Made by a program: the position numbers and the translations under genes
Assembly (NCBI RefSeq): GCF_001625215.2
Contig: NC_030387.2
Coordinates: 8,150,501-8,214,500, forward strand
Reading direction: 5' to 3'
Source of the DNA: Daucus carota subsp. sativus
Lineage: Eukaryota; Streptophyta; Magnoliopsida; Apiales; Apiaceae
DNA: 64,000 nucleotides
Notes under the pieces: model-generated
Told to the model about the DNA's origin: nothing
The model's input: only the letters and a program-made list of their open reading frames with translations
Databases searched by the model: none
Shown here: one piece after another, positions 33,623 through 45,400 of the stretch
How positions within the stretch are numbered: position 1 is the stretch's first letter
Layout: every line of letters begins with the position of its first letter

Positions 33623-35176
33623 CTCCTTTAAGGATCAGAGTCCAGATACAAAGGCTTGATGATTTAAAAATAAACTAAGTAAGCATATATTCTACCGTTG
33701 TCTGAATTATAAACTTTATAATACTAATAATAATGTTTATATATAAACACAAAGGTAGGGTCACTGATGCGTTTTCATTTTGTCTTACATTGAGAAAATG
33801 TTGAGAAAATGTCTAGAAGACAGTGAAAGGAGGCCTCCTCTTGTTTTTATAAAGAGTTGTTGGCTATTTCTGCGTCTTTGTATTTGAAATGTAGTAAAGT
33901 AATGAATAAGAAATGGGGGGTTTCTAGAAGACGGACACATAAAATATACATAGCAGCAGCTCCACACGTCTTTCAGTATCGTTAAACTCTTTTGTTATTT
34001 CCTACACATTGATGGCCAACCTTCTACTACATTTGCATCCTATTTTTCTATTAGTCTGAGGAATTCAGATGCATTCAGTTGGCAGGACATACCTGATGCA
34101 TAGGTAGATGATCACCGATAGGATTGGCTATAATGGTTGTAAATTGGACATATCAGATATTATGTAAAATTTGCTTAACATGTAAAACATTGTGCCTTTG
34201 ATGGTATTGGCAGAATATATAGGTTCAATATGATAATAAATGATGTGTAATTTTTCTCCAAATTTTTTACAGATCTGTAGATGTTAGACAAAAAATAGTC
34301 ATCGTTGGCTAAAAATATAGATAAGTGGTGGGAATTGTTGGAGTGTGATATTATTTTGGAGACATTGGTTATATTTTTTATTTTTAGTATGGCAACTCAT
34401 TCTATAACTAAATTTTTTCATGATTGGAGTTGCTTTTAAGATCGATGGAAATTGCGTACAACTTCAATTTGCAGGTTATAAACCTTTTTATACCGTTTCT
34501 TGTTTATCCTTGCCACACATTCACTATAAGACACAGTGGTGAAGCAATTTACATATTCAACAATTATACTGCATTTGTAATTTTAGCTTTGACATATTCA
34601 ACAAGAATATACATCATATTTATCCCACCTGCTAATTATATTTATATCTACTCATCCCCTCCAAATTGCTCTATAACAATTGTATTATACAGAAAGACAG
34701 TTTGAATAAACAAGAGTATGCAGGGAGTCCCTAGTTAAGCAGAGTATAATCCAATACTAGTGATTAAGGATCAAAATGCAACAACTAAGACAATTACTAG
34801 ACTCTGGAGTGGACATGTAATGTCCCATTACTGACAAGCATTCATTGGGATACCCTGTTTCCAATTCTCATCTAGCTACTCCAGATGGTAAAAATTCAGA
34901 TAAAAAGAAGAACAGTTTTAAATTGTTTAGATGATCAGAAAATTCAACCCAAAACTTTAAGACTAATTAAATGACAAACATCGCAAACACTACTACACCA
35001 GAAACAAAATGTTATGACATATTACCTTTCAAATCTATTGGACTCAAAACCAGGAACACCTGGGGGGCCATATCAAAATGAGAGCACCCCTGTATTAACA
35101 ATAAATTGATATAATTAGAAGATTACTTTTTACACATCTGATCATCAATATAAATGTTGATGAGATTACAAATTTC
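33623..35176. other. Intergenic stretch without recognised genes
   Basis: Upstream sequence of the Cys-rich gene and AT-rich DNA. Several short open stretches have no coding character. Confidence 0.4.
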
Positions 35177-35729
35177 TCAAGTAGTTGAATTGAGTTTGTA
35201 TGAATACACTTGCGGCGGAAGTGCTCCTGGGAAGCCAGGCTTCTGGGCACCAATTCCACCAGTGAAAATAGGATGGTCCGGTGACTCCGGTCCTGTAGTT
35301 TAAAAATACATGGCACAATAAGATTTGTAAATTTTAAAGCTCATTAATCAAAAAAAATAAAAGATAGAGGTCTACAGACTCATAATGCTTCCTCCTCCAC
35401 TGCCAAAATCACCCCTAAAAAGGTTGACAAGTTTTTAATGAGTTTATGATAACAACAATGGCATATCTAGAAATATAAGTGAAGTCTGCCGCACCTGGGA
35501 GGATACGTTCCTGCACCAGACCCGGGATATGCATCAGTGCCACCAATGGAAGGGTAAATCGGAGGAACAATAAATTCTACATCAAAACTCACACATTAGA
35601 AAATTAGTAAATACACTTGTTAACAATTGCATTTGGGATTGTTTCGTGATTTAAGATTACCCAGAAGAGCTGTATGGTTGGCCTTCAGCAGGCTGAAATG
35701 TACCATCTGTTGATCCTTTAGCCACATAA
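35177..35729 (-). pseudogene. 3' remnant of a PI31/PTRE1-like proteasome-regulator gene
   Basis: Four exon-like blocks on the minus strand (35661-35729, 35495-35576, about 35379-35414, 35177-35292) encode Gly/Pro-rich pieces: SYVAKGSTDGTFQPAEGQPY, PPIYPSIGGTDAYPGSGAG, RGDFGSGGGSIM, HPIFTGGIGAQKPGFPGALP. Order and composition match the C-terminal half of plant PI31-type proteins. The N-terminal PI31 domain is not found upstream to about 37 kb. The first two blocks do not join in frame with the visible splice sites (block one ends with two spare bases, block two needs one). The usual C-terminal PPGARFDPYGPP-type tail is missing. I therefore call it a truncated relic, though a diverged transcribed gene is possible. 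Confidence 0.5.
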
Positions 35730-36940
35730 CTGAAAACGTGGTTTTTCGATAATTTTCATTAAGTAGCTGCTAGTAAGAAAAAAAAAAATCCAGTACATAT
35801 ACTAGAACAAAACAACACTCCACAGTATAGTCCGCATTACAAAAGAATCACCATAATATATCTAGACCAACAATATTAACTTTTGAAAATATTTTCCAAA
35901 CAGATCATTATTCAATAGAAGCTTGAAATCAGTAATAAAGAGCCTGTCTAAATCCAAAATCTTTAGTGAAACATGTACTCATCTTTTACGAGTGAAGGTA
36001 AGGTCTATGTACATGTAACCCCTCGAAAATTAGGATTCAAGTGGAAGCTTGATTGCCGTCTCATGAGTTGTAATTGCTACAACTTGTTTAAACTAACAAC
36101 CTGCCAATCACTTGTTAGTGGGTTTCAACTTGACTTCATTCGTTGATCAGTGATGCAAGGTATTTCCACACTTAATTGTAACTAGTTTTGTAGCCCGTGG
36201 TCCGGCCGTGGTAGGCACGAGCATGCTCTAATTTCATTTCTTGTAGGTTTCTCCATCAGTTTGGAAAATTACATATATCTTCTGTTTCACCAAGTTCAAG
36301 TACATAGCCACTTTTATATTCTTAGATGCAGAACTTTCTCTTCGCAGGACAACCTGCAACCTATCATAGGTTTCTGCAGAAACATAGTATTGAAATTGAC
36401 TGCTATCTGGTAAGGTATAAGCTGATGGGAGACATGATTTCCATTAGTACTCATCTATCTACTATGAGCAACCTGCAGACTTGTTACAAAGTCCGATTCA
36501 GGTCGTCATTAATCATTTGATAGAGTATTTCAGTACGTATTCGTATGTATATACGTATATCCTTCATCTTTTCGGAAGTTTCAATGGAAGGATTCCTATA
36601 CCAATGCAGCACAGTCAATTCCATTTGTTAGAACAGCTTCCATTGAGTCTCTGCCTTCAACTCAGTTTAGTTATTTTCTTTTCAATTTAGGAGTTTCTAA
36701 TTTCTTTCCCTCTCCTAACGTGAAAGGGATGTTAACTATGATAGAGCCAGCTGGATAACAGCTTAATATCAATAGTTAGTTAGGAAGAGTAGTGCTCAGA
36801 GTTGTATATAAAGCCATGTTCATTTTAGTAACTTTCTTTTGTAACTTTCTAGGCAAGATAATAACATCAGTATTCAGTTGGTCTTCTTCCATATAGACAT
36901 AGATATAATTATAACTCTGGCAAAAGCAAATTGTTATGCA
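35730..36940. other. Intergenic stretch, nothing recognised
   Basis: No exon, RNA or repeat family was identified. The missing 5' half of the PI31-like gene would be expected here but is not visible. Confidence 0.4.
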
Positions 36941-37640
36941 ATATATTATGGAGGAAAGTGCACTATGTGTACCTATACTTTGGCCTATACAACACTTGCA
37001 ATACTGTAGTTTCAAATCCTACACCCGTAGTATTGTACTTTCGAATTTTATGCCGTGAGTGTACAACCGTCAAATAAACACTGACGTCGTTAGGGTACTC
37101 ACGGAAATTATTATTTCAACGGCTCTTTTATCTTCTTTAAAGGCTCTCCTCTACCCAGATAATATATCTACACTCCTCTCCCAACATACAAACCCTAATC
37201 CCAAACAGTGACCTAAATCCTTTTCTTCTAAAATGGCCGCAAACAATGATAGTGAGACAAAATCGAGTAATTCCGGCCCCTCCCCTGAGATTCCTGATCT
37301 CGATCTATGTTTCTGCGACAAGATTGTTATTGAGAATTATTGTTACAAAGATATTTGTTTATATAGATAGTTCTGTATTTCGGCCCAAAGTTAAAAAGAA
37401 TAATTAGTTGTTTAAAAAGACCCGTATTTCGGCTCAAGTACCGAGCGACCAAACTTCCAATGTTTCGGCTTTAATAGTAAAAAAGATAACATATTTTAGT
37501 TTAAAGAATTAATTGATTATATAGATTGGCTGTATTTCGGCCCAAAATTAAATAAATAGATTAGTTATATAGATAGGCCCATATTTTGTCCCAAGTACCA
37601 ACCGACCAAACTTTTAATATTTCGGCTTTATTAGTATAGT
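36941..37640 (+). mobile_element. Unclassified repeat with a short ORF and an imperfect tandem duplication
   Basis: A short frame from 37232 encodes MAANNDSETKSSNSGPSPEI followed by a CFC motif (PDLDLCFCDKIVIENY) and then stops. It vaguely resembles the start of GRF-type zinc-finger proteins carried by plant transposons. From about 37360 to 37640, an imperfect duplication has GTATTTCGGCCCAA and AAGTACCRACCGACCAAACTT in each half. Class unknown. Confidence 0.35.
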
Positions 37641-38029
37641 ATAGATGTCATATCTTCATCTATTCATTCTCAAAGATAAAAATCACAACTATATCTTTGC
37701 TAGTGATGAATATTGCCTTATAAGAAAATAACATATGTACCACTGAGAAAAAGAATCTACAGGTTCTTCAACAAAAGTCCATATAAAATATCAATTACTA
37801 TTCGCACCTTTATTAAATTGAGATGGCTTAGCCAGTCAAGCCAAACTGTAAACTTATAAGTAAACTTCTGGTTTACTTCAAAATCAATTTCAATTATGTT
37901 TATTATAAATTATTGGAGAATCTTTCTCCAAGTTACTTGTAATCTTCTTGGGAGAGTATAATTGCATCAATAATAGACATGCTCTTCTAGAGTAAAATGT
38001 ACTTGAGAGAGTAGATAAAAATATACATG

Positions 38030-38100
38030 TTCTTCGAGAGCCTTATTCATGCTCTTCAAGAGCCTTATACATGCTCTTCAGGAGCCTTATACTTTCTCTA
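38030..38100 (+). repeat. Short tandem repeat, about 22-bp unit
   Basis: Three consecutive units of the form ATGCTCTTCAAGAGCCTTAT run from 38027 onward, with a decayed start before and after. Each unit contains the small palindrome CTCTTCAAGAG. Confidence 0.75.
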
Positions 38101-39357
38101 CCCAAGTCTTATATTTAGAAAAATTATAATGAGGCATCCTCTATATCCTCCCCTTTGGATGACTCATTTTAGATATGAAGTATTGATACTAGTCATTTTT
38201 ATAACAATCGAGAGAAATATTTCTTATACACATAATAAGAATATGACTTAAAATATTTGTAATGTCATGACCATTGCTACTATCATGGTTGATATCCTTT
38301 GATTTTCTAATACTATCATATTATGGTACAATATCATATGTTGCAATTCATAATCCTTTCATCAATAGTTCAAATTTAGTAAACCACATTTAGTCACGAT
38401 ATCAACTCATGAATTTAACAACCCAAATATTCGTCAATTTCATAATATTGTATCTGCGAGACACAATATAATATTTATTTATTCAATTAAAATCTATTAT
38501 ATCCAAATATTATACTATTCTTCATATAGAATCATCCTTCAGGGATATTATATCATTTAGGATAAACACGTAATTTGAATGTTATACTATTATATCATTC
38601 TTCTGGAATGTAATCAAGTGTTTAAACACATAACATTTATTCTATAGACATCGCTCAATATCATATTTATGAAAAATATGATCAATATCCATTAGATATT
38701 TCACAAGAATTAAACACAACGTCAATGTGTGACAATAAAAGATTTTATTATATAGAGACAACCTCTGGTTATTATTACGTGCAACTTATGGTTGCAATCA
38801 TTTATTATTATTTAATTAAAAACAATATCACCCGGTAGTTGTCGATTATATCAACATCATTTAACTTAAGTGGTAAAAAAACACTTTTACCAATACTAAT
38901 TATAAATCAACTATAAATTTAAGGCAAGTAGTGATAGTAACATTTGATCAATTATCAAGAATTTCACATGGAGATCACATAATATCACTTATTTGAAGCA
39001 TGCATATGTAATATACTTTAATATGTGAGCAACATATAGTGTGTGCCTATAAGCCATCTCTTTCAAATCATAATATATAAAATTTTGACTATCTCAAAAT
39101 TTGGGGTGTCCTTGAAATAAAAAGATTAAATATGGACAAGTAAGGATCTGTGTAGCATATATTAATCTGAGATACATAGACAAAGACAGAGGTGAGGTTA
39201 TACATGATGTACATAGATAAGAATGATATGAAACTTCTATATCTCTCATAGAAAAATTAGCTAAGTCATTAATTAAGCTTACTACCAATTTAAACTCATA
39301 TGAAATAGATAAATGACTTGAGAAAAATTCATTTTTTAGAATAGAGTGGAGCACATA
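38101..39357. other. AT-rich region, possible retroelement interior
   Basis: No coding similarity was recognised. Because an LTR with its primer site lies at 40.74-40.98 kb on the minus strand, part of this stretch may be the decayed interior of that element; this is inference only. Confidence 0.3.
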
Positions 39358-39591
39358 TGTGACAACCCAGGTCAAATCCCGAGTCTTTTTCGAAAATCAG
39401 GTCAAGTCCCGAAATCCGAATCCGAAAATAAGCCGAAATAAACTGGCCCAATTGCAACAACTTGGGTAATCCACAAGCCCACCACATGCCCCCAAAAGAT
39501 CATGATTTGTTGGTGCAATTGGTAGTAATACTTATGCTTATAAACTGAACAAATATCCTCACTCTTCTCGATGTGGGACTGGGGTGTTACA
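39358..39591. mobile_element. Solo LTR (fossil), 234 bp, with 5-bp TSD
   Basis: It starts TGTGACAACCCAGG and ends GACTGGGGTGTTACA, so it has TG...CA ends with a short inverted tip (TGTAACACCCC on the other strand). A perfect ACATA duplication flanks it (39353-39357 and 39592-39596). It has no internal region, as expected after LTR-LTR recombination. The family is not assigned; it has no recognisable 5S-like segment, which argues against Cassandra. Confidence 0.7.
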
Positions 39592-39596
39592 ACATA

Positions 39597-40740
39597 TGAC
39601 TCATGACCTTTTAAAGATTAGAGCAACTTACTATCTATTAATCATGTACAATTTTTAGATTATAGAGTCACTAATAAATTATGATTTTTTTTTGTGGATT
39701 CATTTGAATAAATTGATCACATGTACACAAATAAATTGATCACATGTACACAATATAAATTGATCACATGTGAACAATATAAATTTCTCAAATTAAAATA
39801 ATGTAGTGTGCGGGAAAGAGAACGCAAGTGAGAATTATCACATGAATTCTACACATATTTAAGAATGACATAATATATAAACCTATAGTAATCCACCACC
39901 GACGGTATTCATCAAAATTATATATAATGATTATATATAATGATTACTGAAAATATAATATAATATGGTAGGAAAAAACAACAACATGATTTTCATTAGT
40001 AAAAACAAGTATCTCACAAATATTCAGATCCCAAGAGAGCCGAGAATAGAGGTCCAAAATATTTCATCCAATTCCAAAAGGGTCCAAAATAGTTTATTCA
40101 AATTCAAAAGAATTATTCAAATCCAAAAAGGTCCAATATAATTTACTCAAATCCAAAAATATCCGAATAATATTTTTAAATCCATAAAAGACTAAAGCAT
40201 ATCCATATCAGTCTATACTAACTCCAAAAACTATAAACATCCACACATCCAAAATCGATTATTCCAAAAGCAAACTTAAAAACATGTAAACATATAATAT
40301 GATTCTATTTATATTTACTTGGATGATGGCCGGATGAATTCACAACTTACATGTATCATATCAAGAATACTAACTAGTTTGAGTTTTAGAAAATTAAGGG
40401 ACTATTCTACAATATCCAAAATCTCTCAATTTTAATGTACAACTAATTTAGTATAATTTTAGGAGAATATCAAAACTAGCAACACTCAAACATATACATT
40501 TAGTATAGTACCATAAAATAAAATAAATGGTGAAGGGAGACTTCCCTTAAAATCTTACGATTTGATGTTCAATTCATTTGAGTTCAAGATGTCTTACTTC
40601 AAGAATGACTTTGAAAAACCACTAATCCGGAAGAACAACAAACTTATCGTAACAAGAACAATCTTCATCGATAACAAAGCAGGAGAGTAGTCTTACAAAC
40701 AAAGCAGAAGAGCGAGCCGGACGACATACAACAAAATGAA
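39597..40740. other. AT-rich region with short direct repeats
   Basis: Three repeats of ATAAATTGATCACATGT-CA (39710-39775) and several AATCCAAAA-GTCCAAAATA units (40060-40160) are visible. No coding similarity was recognised. It may belong to the decayed interior of the adjoining copia-type element. Confidence 0.4.
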
Positions 40741-40743
40741 AAA

Positions 40744-40977
40744 GCAGATCATGCTGATAACGTGTTATGAAATAATATACATAGAAAGATAATTGAGAGA
40801 GCTTGATAAGAGAGAAAGGAGTAGATTTCATTGTATTATCATATGGCTATACAAATGGCTTTTATATAGGATTACAAGTGTCAGTTACAAGTAACTCAAA
40901 TGTCTAGCTAGTGAAAAGCCAAAAGTCTAGCCACTGAAAAGTCAAAGGACATCCACATAAATATATTATTTATAACA
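40744..40977 (-). mobile_element. Copia-type LTR with primer-binding site (fossil)
   Basis: On the minus strand a 215-bp LTR (40763-40977) starts TGTTATAAATAATA, includes a TATATAAAAG promoter-like box, and ends TTTCATAACA. It is followed at once by CGTTATCAGCATGATCTG, resembling the primer site of plant copia elements. I found no second LTR to the left, so the element is incomplete. Confidence 0.6.
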
Positions 40978-41176
40978 AATCGTGATAAAAGTTAATAAAT
41001 TTAAATGACATAAGGTGAAATTGCGTGGGATGTTTGGAAAGAACGACGGATCGTCATAGATAAATTTCTTGTACATTTTAAAAATATAATTTTTTCTGAA
41101 AAAGGTATTTATTTTGTAAAAAAAATATAAGTATCTCATAAATTTTTACTCCGAAGAGATATATCAAATATAAGTA

Positions 41177-41338
41177 CGGTTTTTCTTTAGACACCAAATT
41201 CTATAATTACGTAGATTTTGATTGGCTTCCACTTCTTTATAATGGCAGACCTCTCTGCAAATTTACCAACCACACCAATAAAAATCCACCAAATTTATAA
41301 AATTTGGTGCTTAGCATGTGCGCACACTAAACAAACCC
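41177..41338. mobile_element. Mutator-like MITE copy 3, 162 bp, 9-bp TSD
   Basis: Flanked by ATATAAGTA (41168-41176) and ATACAAGTA (41339-41347), a 9-base duplication with one change. It begins CGGTTTTTCTTTAGACACC and ends TTTGGTGCTTAGCATGTG...TAAACAAACCC, the inverse of the copy 1 left end. The left palindrome is partly lost. It lies about 190 bases upstream of the mitochondrial carrier start codon. Confidence 0.75.
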
Positions 41339-41415
41339 ATACAAGTAAGACAGAAAAATATATAAGACAACAAAAATTGAGAAAACATAATAAATAAGGA
41401 AAGTAGAAAGCGAAG

Positions 41416-41526
41416 AGAGAGAGAGAGTTTAAATTAGGGTTTTGTAGGGTTTATCTATCGTTCTCTGGTTGAATCGTGTTTTTGATTTAGAGCATGAATC
41501 ATATATAAATAAATAAATAAAAGAAG
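41416..41526 (+). promoter_or_regulatory. Leader of the mitochondrial carrier gene
   Basis: A GA-rich tract (GAGAGAGAGAGAG near 41416) and an AAATAAATAAATAAAAGAAG run precede the ATG at 41527. No clear TATA box was found. Confidence 0.35.
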
Positions 41527-43855
41527 ATGGAGGCTAGAGTAGCTGTGTCTAGCCATGGTGAAGAGGCAACAAAATACATACAGAAGAAACATATTCAGAC
41601 TCAGTCTCAGATTGGTGCTGTGCCGCACCTACTCGCCGGAGGTATCGCCGGCGCTTTTGGTAAAACCTGTACTGCCCCTTTTGCTCGCCTCACCATTCTC
41701 TTCCAGGTTTATTTCACTTGTTTCTCATCAATTTCACACTTTTTTACATTTTTATTTATTGTCTCTTGTTTTTGCTTTTTATTGTTAGTAAGCTATGATT
41801 TGCTTGTTTTAGGTGCAAGGTATGTACTCTGATGTTATGGTGTTGAACAAGCCTTGTATTTGGCGTGAAGGCCTACGTATTGTAAATGAAGAAGGATTTA
41901 GAGCTTTTTGGAAAGGGAATCTTGTTACGATTGCCCATCGGCTTCCGTATACTGCTGTTAACTTCTATGCCTATGAGCACTACAAAAGTGTTAGTATCGA
42001 TCAGTGCTTGTCAATTTTGATTTTTTAATGTCCTGCTCACGTATCAACTAATGCCCTGTTTTGTTTCTTCAGTACTTGAAGTCGGTTACTGGCTTCCAAA
42101 GTCGCACAGATAGTGTTGGTGCTGATATGTGTGTGCATTTTTTCTGTGGTGGTTTAGCTGGAGTCACAGCGGCTTCTGCTACTTATCCCTTGGATCTTAT
42201 CAGGACTCGTCTTGCTGCACAGGTAAAGAAGCCTACTTTCCCCTGAATTTTGTTTTGCACTCTGTTTACCGTCCAACAGCGCTTATAGACTTCTCGAAAA
42301 CTCTCTACTCTCAAAGTCTATGCTTCATGCTTGCTATTCAATCTCTGGGCACATCATCATCATACCATGTTTTCCTAAGTCATATTAGCAGGTAGAATGC
42401 TTAAGTAACTTTGTCTCATTAAGACAATGCATTTAGCATTTTCCATATCAGGAATTTGACTTTGTGATATTAAGAGATACAAGTATCTTAGCTTAAGCCC
42501 TACAAGTAAAATGAGTACTTAATGAAAAGCTTAGTTTCATAGAATCTATTTCTGCTTGAGCTTTTGTATTGACTCTTTTAACTTGAACTATGTAGAGGAG
42601 TACTATATACTATCAGGGTATAGGTCATGCACTGCGTACCATTTGCAGAGATGAGGGCTTTTTTGGTCTCTATAAAGGCATGGGAGCTACATTGCTGGTA
42701 TGCTTTTATCACGATTGTAACTCTTTATGTTGAGATACAGAAACTTGATTGAAATTAAGATTTTGTTGCCTGTTTCAGGGAGTGGGACCTAGTATAGCAA
42801 TAAGTTTTTCTGTTTACGAGGCCATACGTACATACTGGCATTCTAAAAGGTGAGTCCTCAATGCTGTGTTAGCGAAAATATTTTATACTAAGCTGTGTTA
42901 CTGAACGGAAATTGTTAATTGCTAAATTAGGCCAAATGACTCTACTACCATGGTCAGCCTTGCTAGTGGCAGCCTTTCAGGCCTTGCATCTTCAACAGGT
43001 ACCTTGATAATTTGTAGGGTAATTTGATTTCAAGTTAACTATACCATTCCTGCATTAATTGTTTGATTTATCTTTCCTTCATCTTGTGCCTGTTTTGGTA
43101 GAATCCCTAAATTAGTAACGAAGCATCACCCGCATTAAGCAGTGTGCATCGTGTTTAATAAGCTGACCAGTTTTCCTTCTAAACCATCAGTACTCAAACT
43201 ACGAGGTAGCATTAGCCATTAGGATGCCATTTGTCTCCAGGTTTTATGGTCGTTTTTGTGTTTCTTAAGGTTAATTTTTTCCATTAGCAAGACTGCACTT
43301 GTAATTCTTAGGTAAGTATGTTACGGTCTTATGTATGAAGTAGCTCAGTCTGTAGTGTTTCGAAAATATTTCTGGAATTAAAGAAATTATATTCATCTAT
43401 AATGTTAGTTATATAGAGAATCAACATTACCGAAGAACTACTTGTATAGGTTAACATGGTTCTTAAAATTTGCTCTTACTCTTTGTCATCAAGTGTGAAT
43501 GTTGGAGTGATGTAATTACCAGCCAGGCTGATCAACAAGAGAAGTTCACTAATTTCACTAATTTTAACATGGCCAACCATTCCCTTTGAACTGCTGCTCT
43601 ATATTTCTGCTCTTTGCAGCAACATTCCCTTTGGATCTTGTAAGGCGAAGAATGCAATTGGAAGGGGTTGCAGGAGAAGCCCGGATCTATAATACTGGCT
43701 TGGTAGGGACATTTAAGCACATCTTCCGGAGTGAAGGCTTACGAGGCTTGTACAGAGGCATTCTGCCAGAATATTACAAAGTGGTTCCAGGTGTTGGAAT
43801 TGTTTACATGACATATGAGATGCTTAAGGAACTTCTGTCGGATTGGTCATCCTGA
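41527..43855 (+). CDS. Mitochondrial carrier family protein (SLC25A42/At3g55640-like)
   Basis: Seven exons encode 327 residues: 41527-41706, 41813-41989, 42073-42222, 42596-42697, 42779-42849, 42931-42998, 43620-43855. All introns are GT-AG with matching phases. Three carrier repeats are seen. The first signature is CTAPFARLTILFQ (51 onward, lacking the usual acidic residue), the second YPLDLIRTRLAAQ, the third FPLDLVRRRMQLEG. Each is followed by a glycine-containing matrix helix and an aromatic-basic motif (FWKGN, LYKGM, LYRGI). It ends GVGIVYMTYEMLKELLSDWS. These are six-helix inner-membrane transporters; close relatives group with CoA/nucleotide-type carriers, but the substrate here is not decidable. 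Intact. Confidence 0.95.
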
Positions 43856-44588
43856 AAAAGCTAATACATAGTTGATGTCACCCTTCGCTGTGCCAATTGT
43901 CTTTGGACATGTGGGTAAGAGGCTGGGTACAGTTTTGATCGAGGTTAAAAAGACGAGTAGAACTCTATGGCTTTAATTTTTCTTTTCTAGTAGCACTTAG
44001 AAATTTCCTGGTAAAATATCAGTGATGATGAAAAAAGAGTGTATATGATATTTTCTCTAACATTAAAAATCTACCCGTCTAATTAATTGTTTATATGTCT
44101 AGTAACAGAGGATATGATGTGGCCACTGATGGTTGTACTTAAGAAAAGTTATATTGTGTTACTTTGTTTAGTTTGATTATATATGTTATTTTTGTTTCTG
44201 CTGTGCTTTTGAGTTGTGTAAAACTTTGTCCTTGTGTAAGGTTTTATAGTTGGAATATTAATACGTTCCAGTTTAACCAAATTATTATAATTGAGAAATT
44301 TTGTGATAAATTTCTAGACCTTTGTTTTGCTATATTAAAATTTTAGACCTTTGAAAAATACTCACTTAAAGATGTATGAAAATGCAAATATCTAGCTGAA
44401 ACAGGTGTTAATTTGTAAAAATACTATTAGCCAGAGTAGCTGGCGAAAACGGGGCCTTTTGTATCATCAAAAGATCAGGGGTCAAACATCATCCGTTCCC
44501 GGAGGTCTATCTGCTTCCGGGGTCACTTGAGTTGATGAATATCATCCGTTCTTAAAGGAGCTGAGGAGCTGAGGGTGTTCTTGTAATA
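43856..44588. other. 3' flank of the carrier gene and spacer
   Basis: The 3' untranslated region and AT-rich spacer; no further gene or repeat was recognised. Confidence 0.4.
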
Positions 44589-44772
44589 CAGTTGAACCTC
44601 GATTAAGTAATAATCGTTAAAGTAATATCCTCACTAAAGTAATATTTTTTTCTAGTCTCAACATAATGTACATAATGTAAATAGTGTATTTTTACTCTCA
44701 ATAAACTAATAAACTCGATAAAGTAATTTTTTTTGTTGGTCCCAACATTATTACTTTAAAGAGGTTCAACTG
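44589..44772. mobile_element. Emigrant-like (pogo/Tc1-mariner) MITE, 184 bp
   Basis: CAGTTGAACCTCGATTAAGT at the left is inverted as ACTTTAAAGAGGTTCAACTG at the right, with TA on both sides. The ends resemble the CAGTAAAACCTCTATAAATT termini of Arabidopsis Emigrant elements. The interior consists of AAGTAATA repeats. Confidence 0.8.
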
Positions 44773-44934
44773 TAGAGGCTGAGAGTTGATGGCATTTTAG
44801 TAATTTGTTTGGTGTGTTAGTCAGTTGAAGCCAATATATGTGTAAAATGATATCTTGCTGAACTAGATGATTGAATGTGGGTGTGTTGAAACTTAGTGCT
44901 CTTTAATAGATCATTTGCTGTTTTCTTTATGGTA

Positions 44935-45400
44935 TCAGAGTTGTAATTGATCAATTTTTCAGTAAGCTACTTCGCTGCTTCTGTTCGTTCATAACTAAAT
45001 CGATCAACATATTGATTGGAAACTGATACATCAAGTGAGAAATCTCAATATTCTGCTCTGTTAATCAATAATTTGCTACAAATTGAGTGAGAATCAATTA
45101 ATTTTTGCTCTCTTGTTGCTAAAATGACATCTGGATCGCGTTTCACGTTTGCGGATATGTAAAATTCTCTATTTCTTCATCCGACTGATGGACCGAAGTG
45201 TCGAAGTTGCAAGGACCTGCAGTTACAGGATCTGAAAGCGATTGATGGAAATTCAACTTGCCTCGACGAGGAAGTTAGGGTTCATGCTCGGAACTGAAGT
45301 ACGGAGTTGGCACACATGCTACGGATGCAATACAATGGGACAAATGTAACACAATGATAATCTCTTGGCTACATAATAATATTTCTGAATCAATTAAGAA
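44935..45400 (+). mobile_element. Copia-type 5' fragment (fossil)
   Basis: TGGTATCAGAGT at 44933-44944 is the initiator-tRNA primer site typical of plant copia elements. It is followed after about 180 bases by a gag-like start (MTSGSRFTFADM and LFLHPTDGPK). The rest of the element and a defined LTR are not recognised, and the coding remnant is broken. Confidence 0.5.

Noticed and set aside
38030-38100. Short repeats as a CRISPR-like array
   Set aside because: The window is plant nuclear DNA and the units are contiguous, with no unique spacers.
39358-39591. Cassandra element with an embedded 5S promoter
   Set aside because: TG...CA ends and size are suggestive, but no 5S rRNA internal control region is visible.
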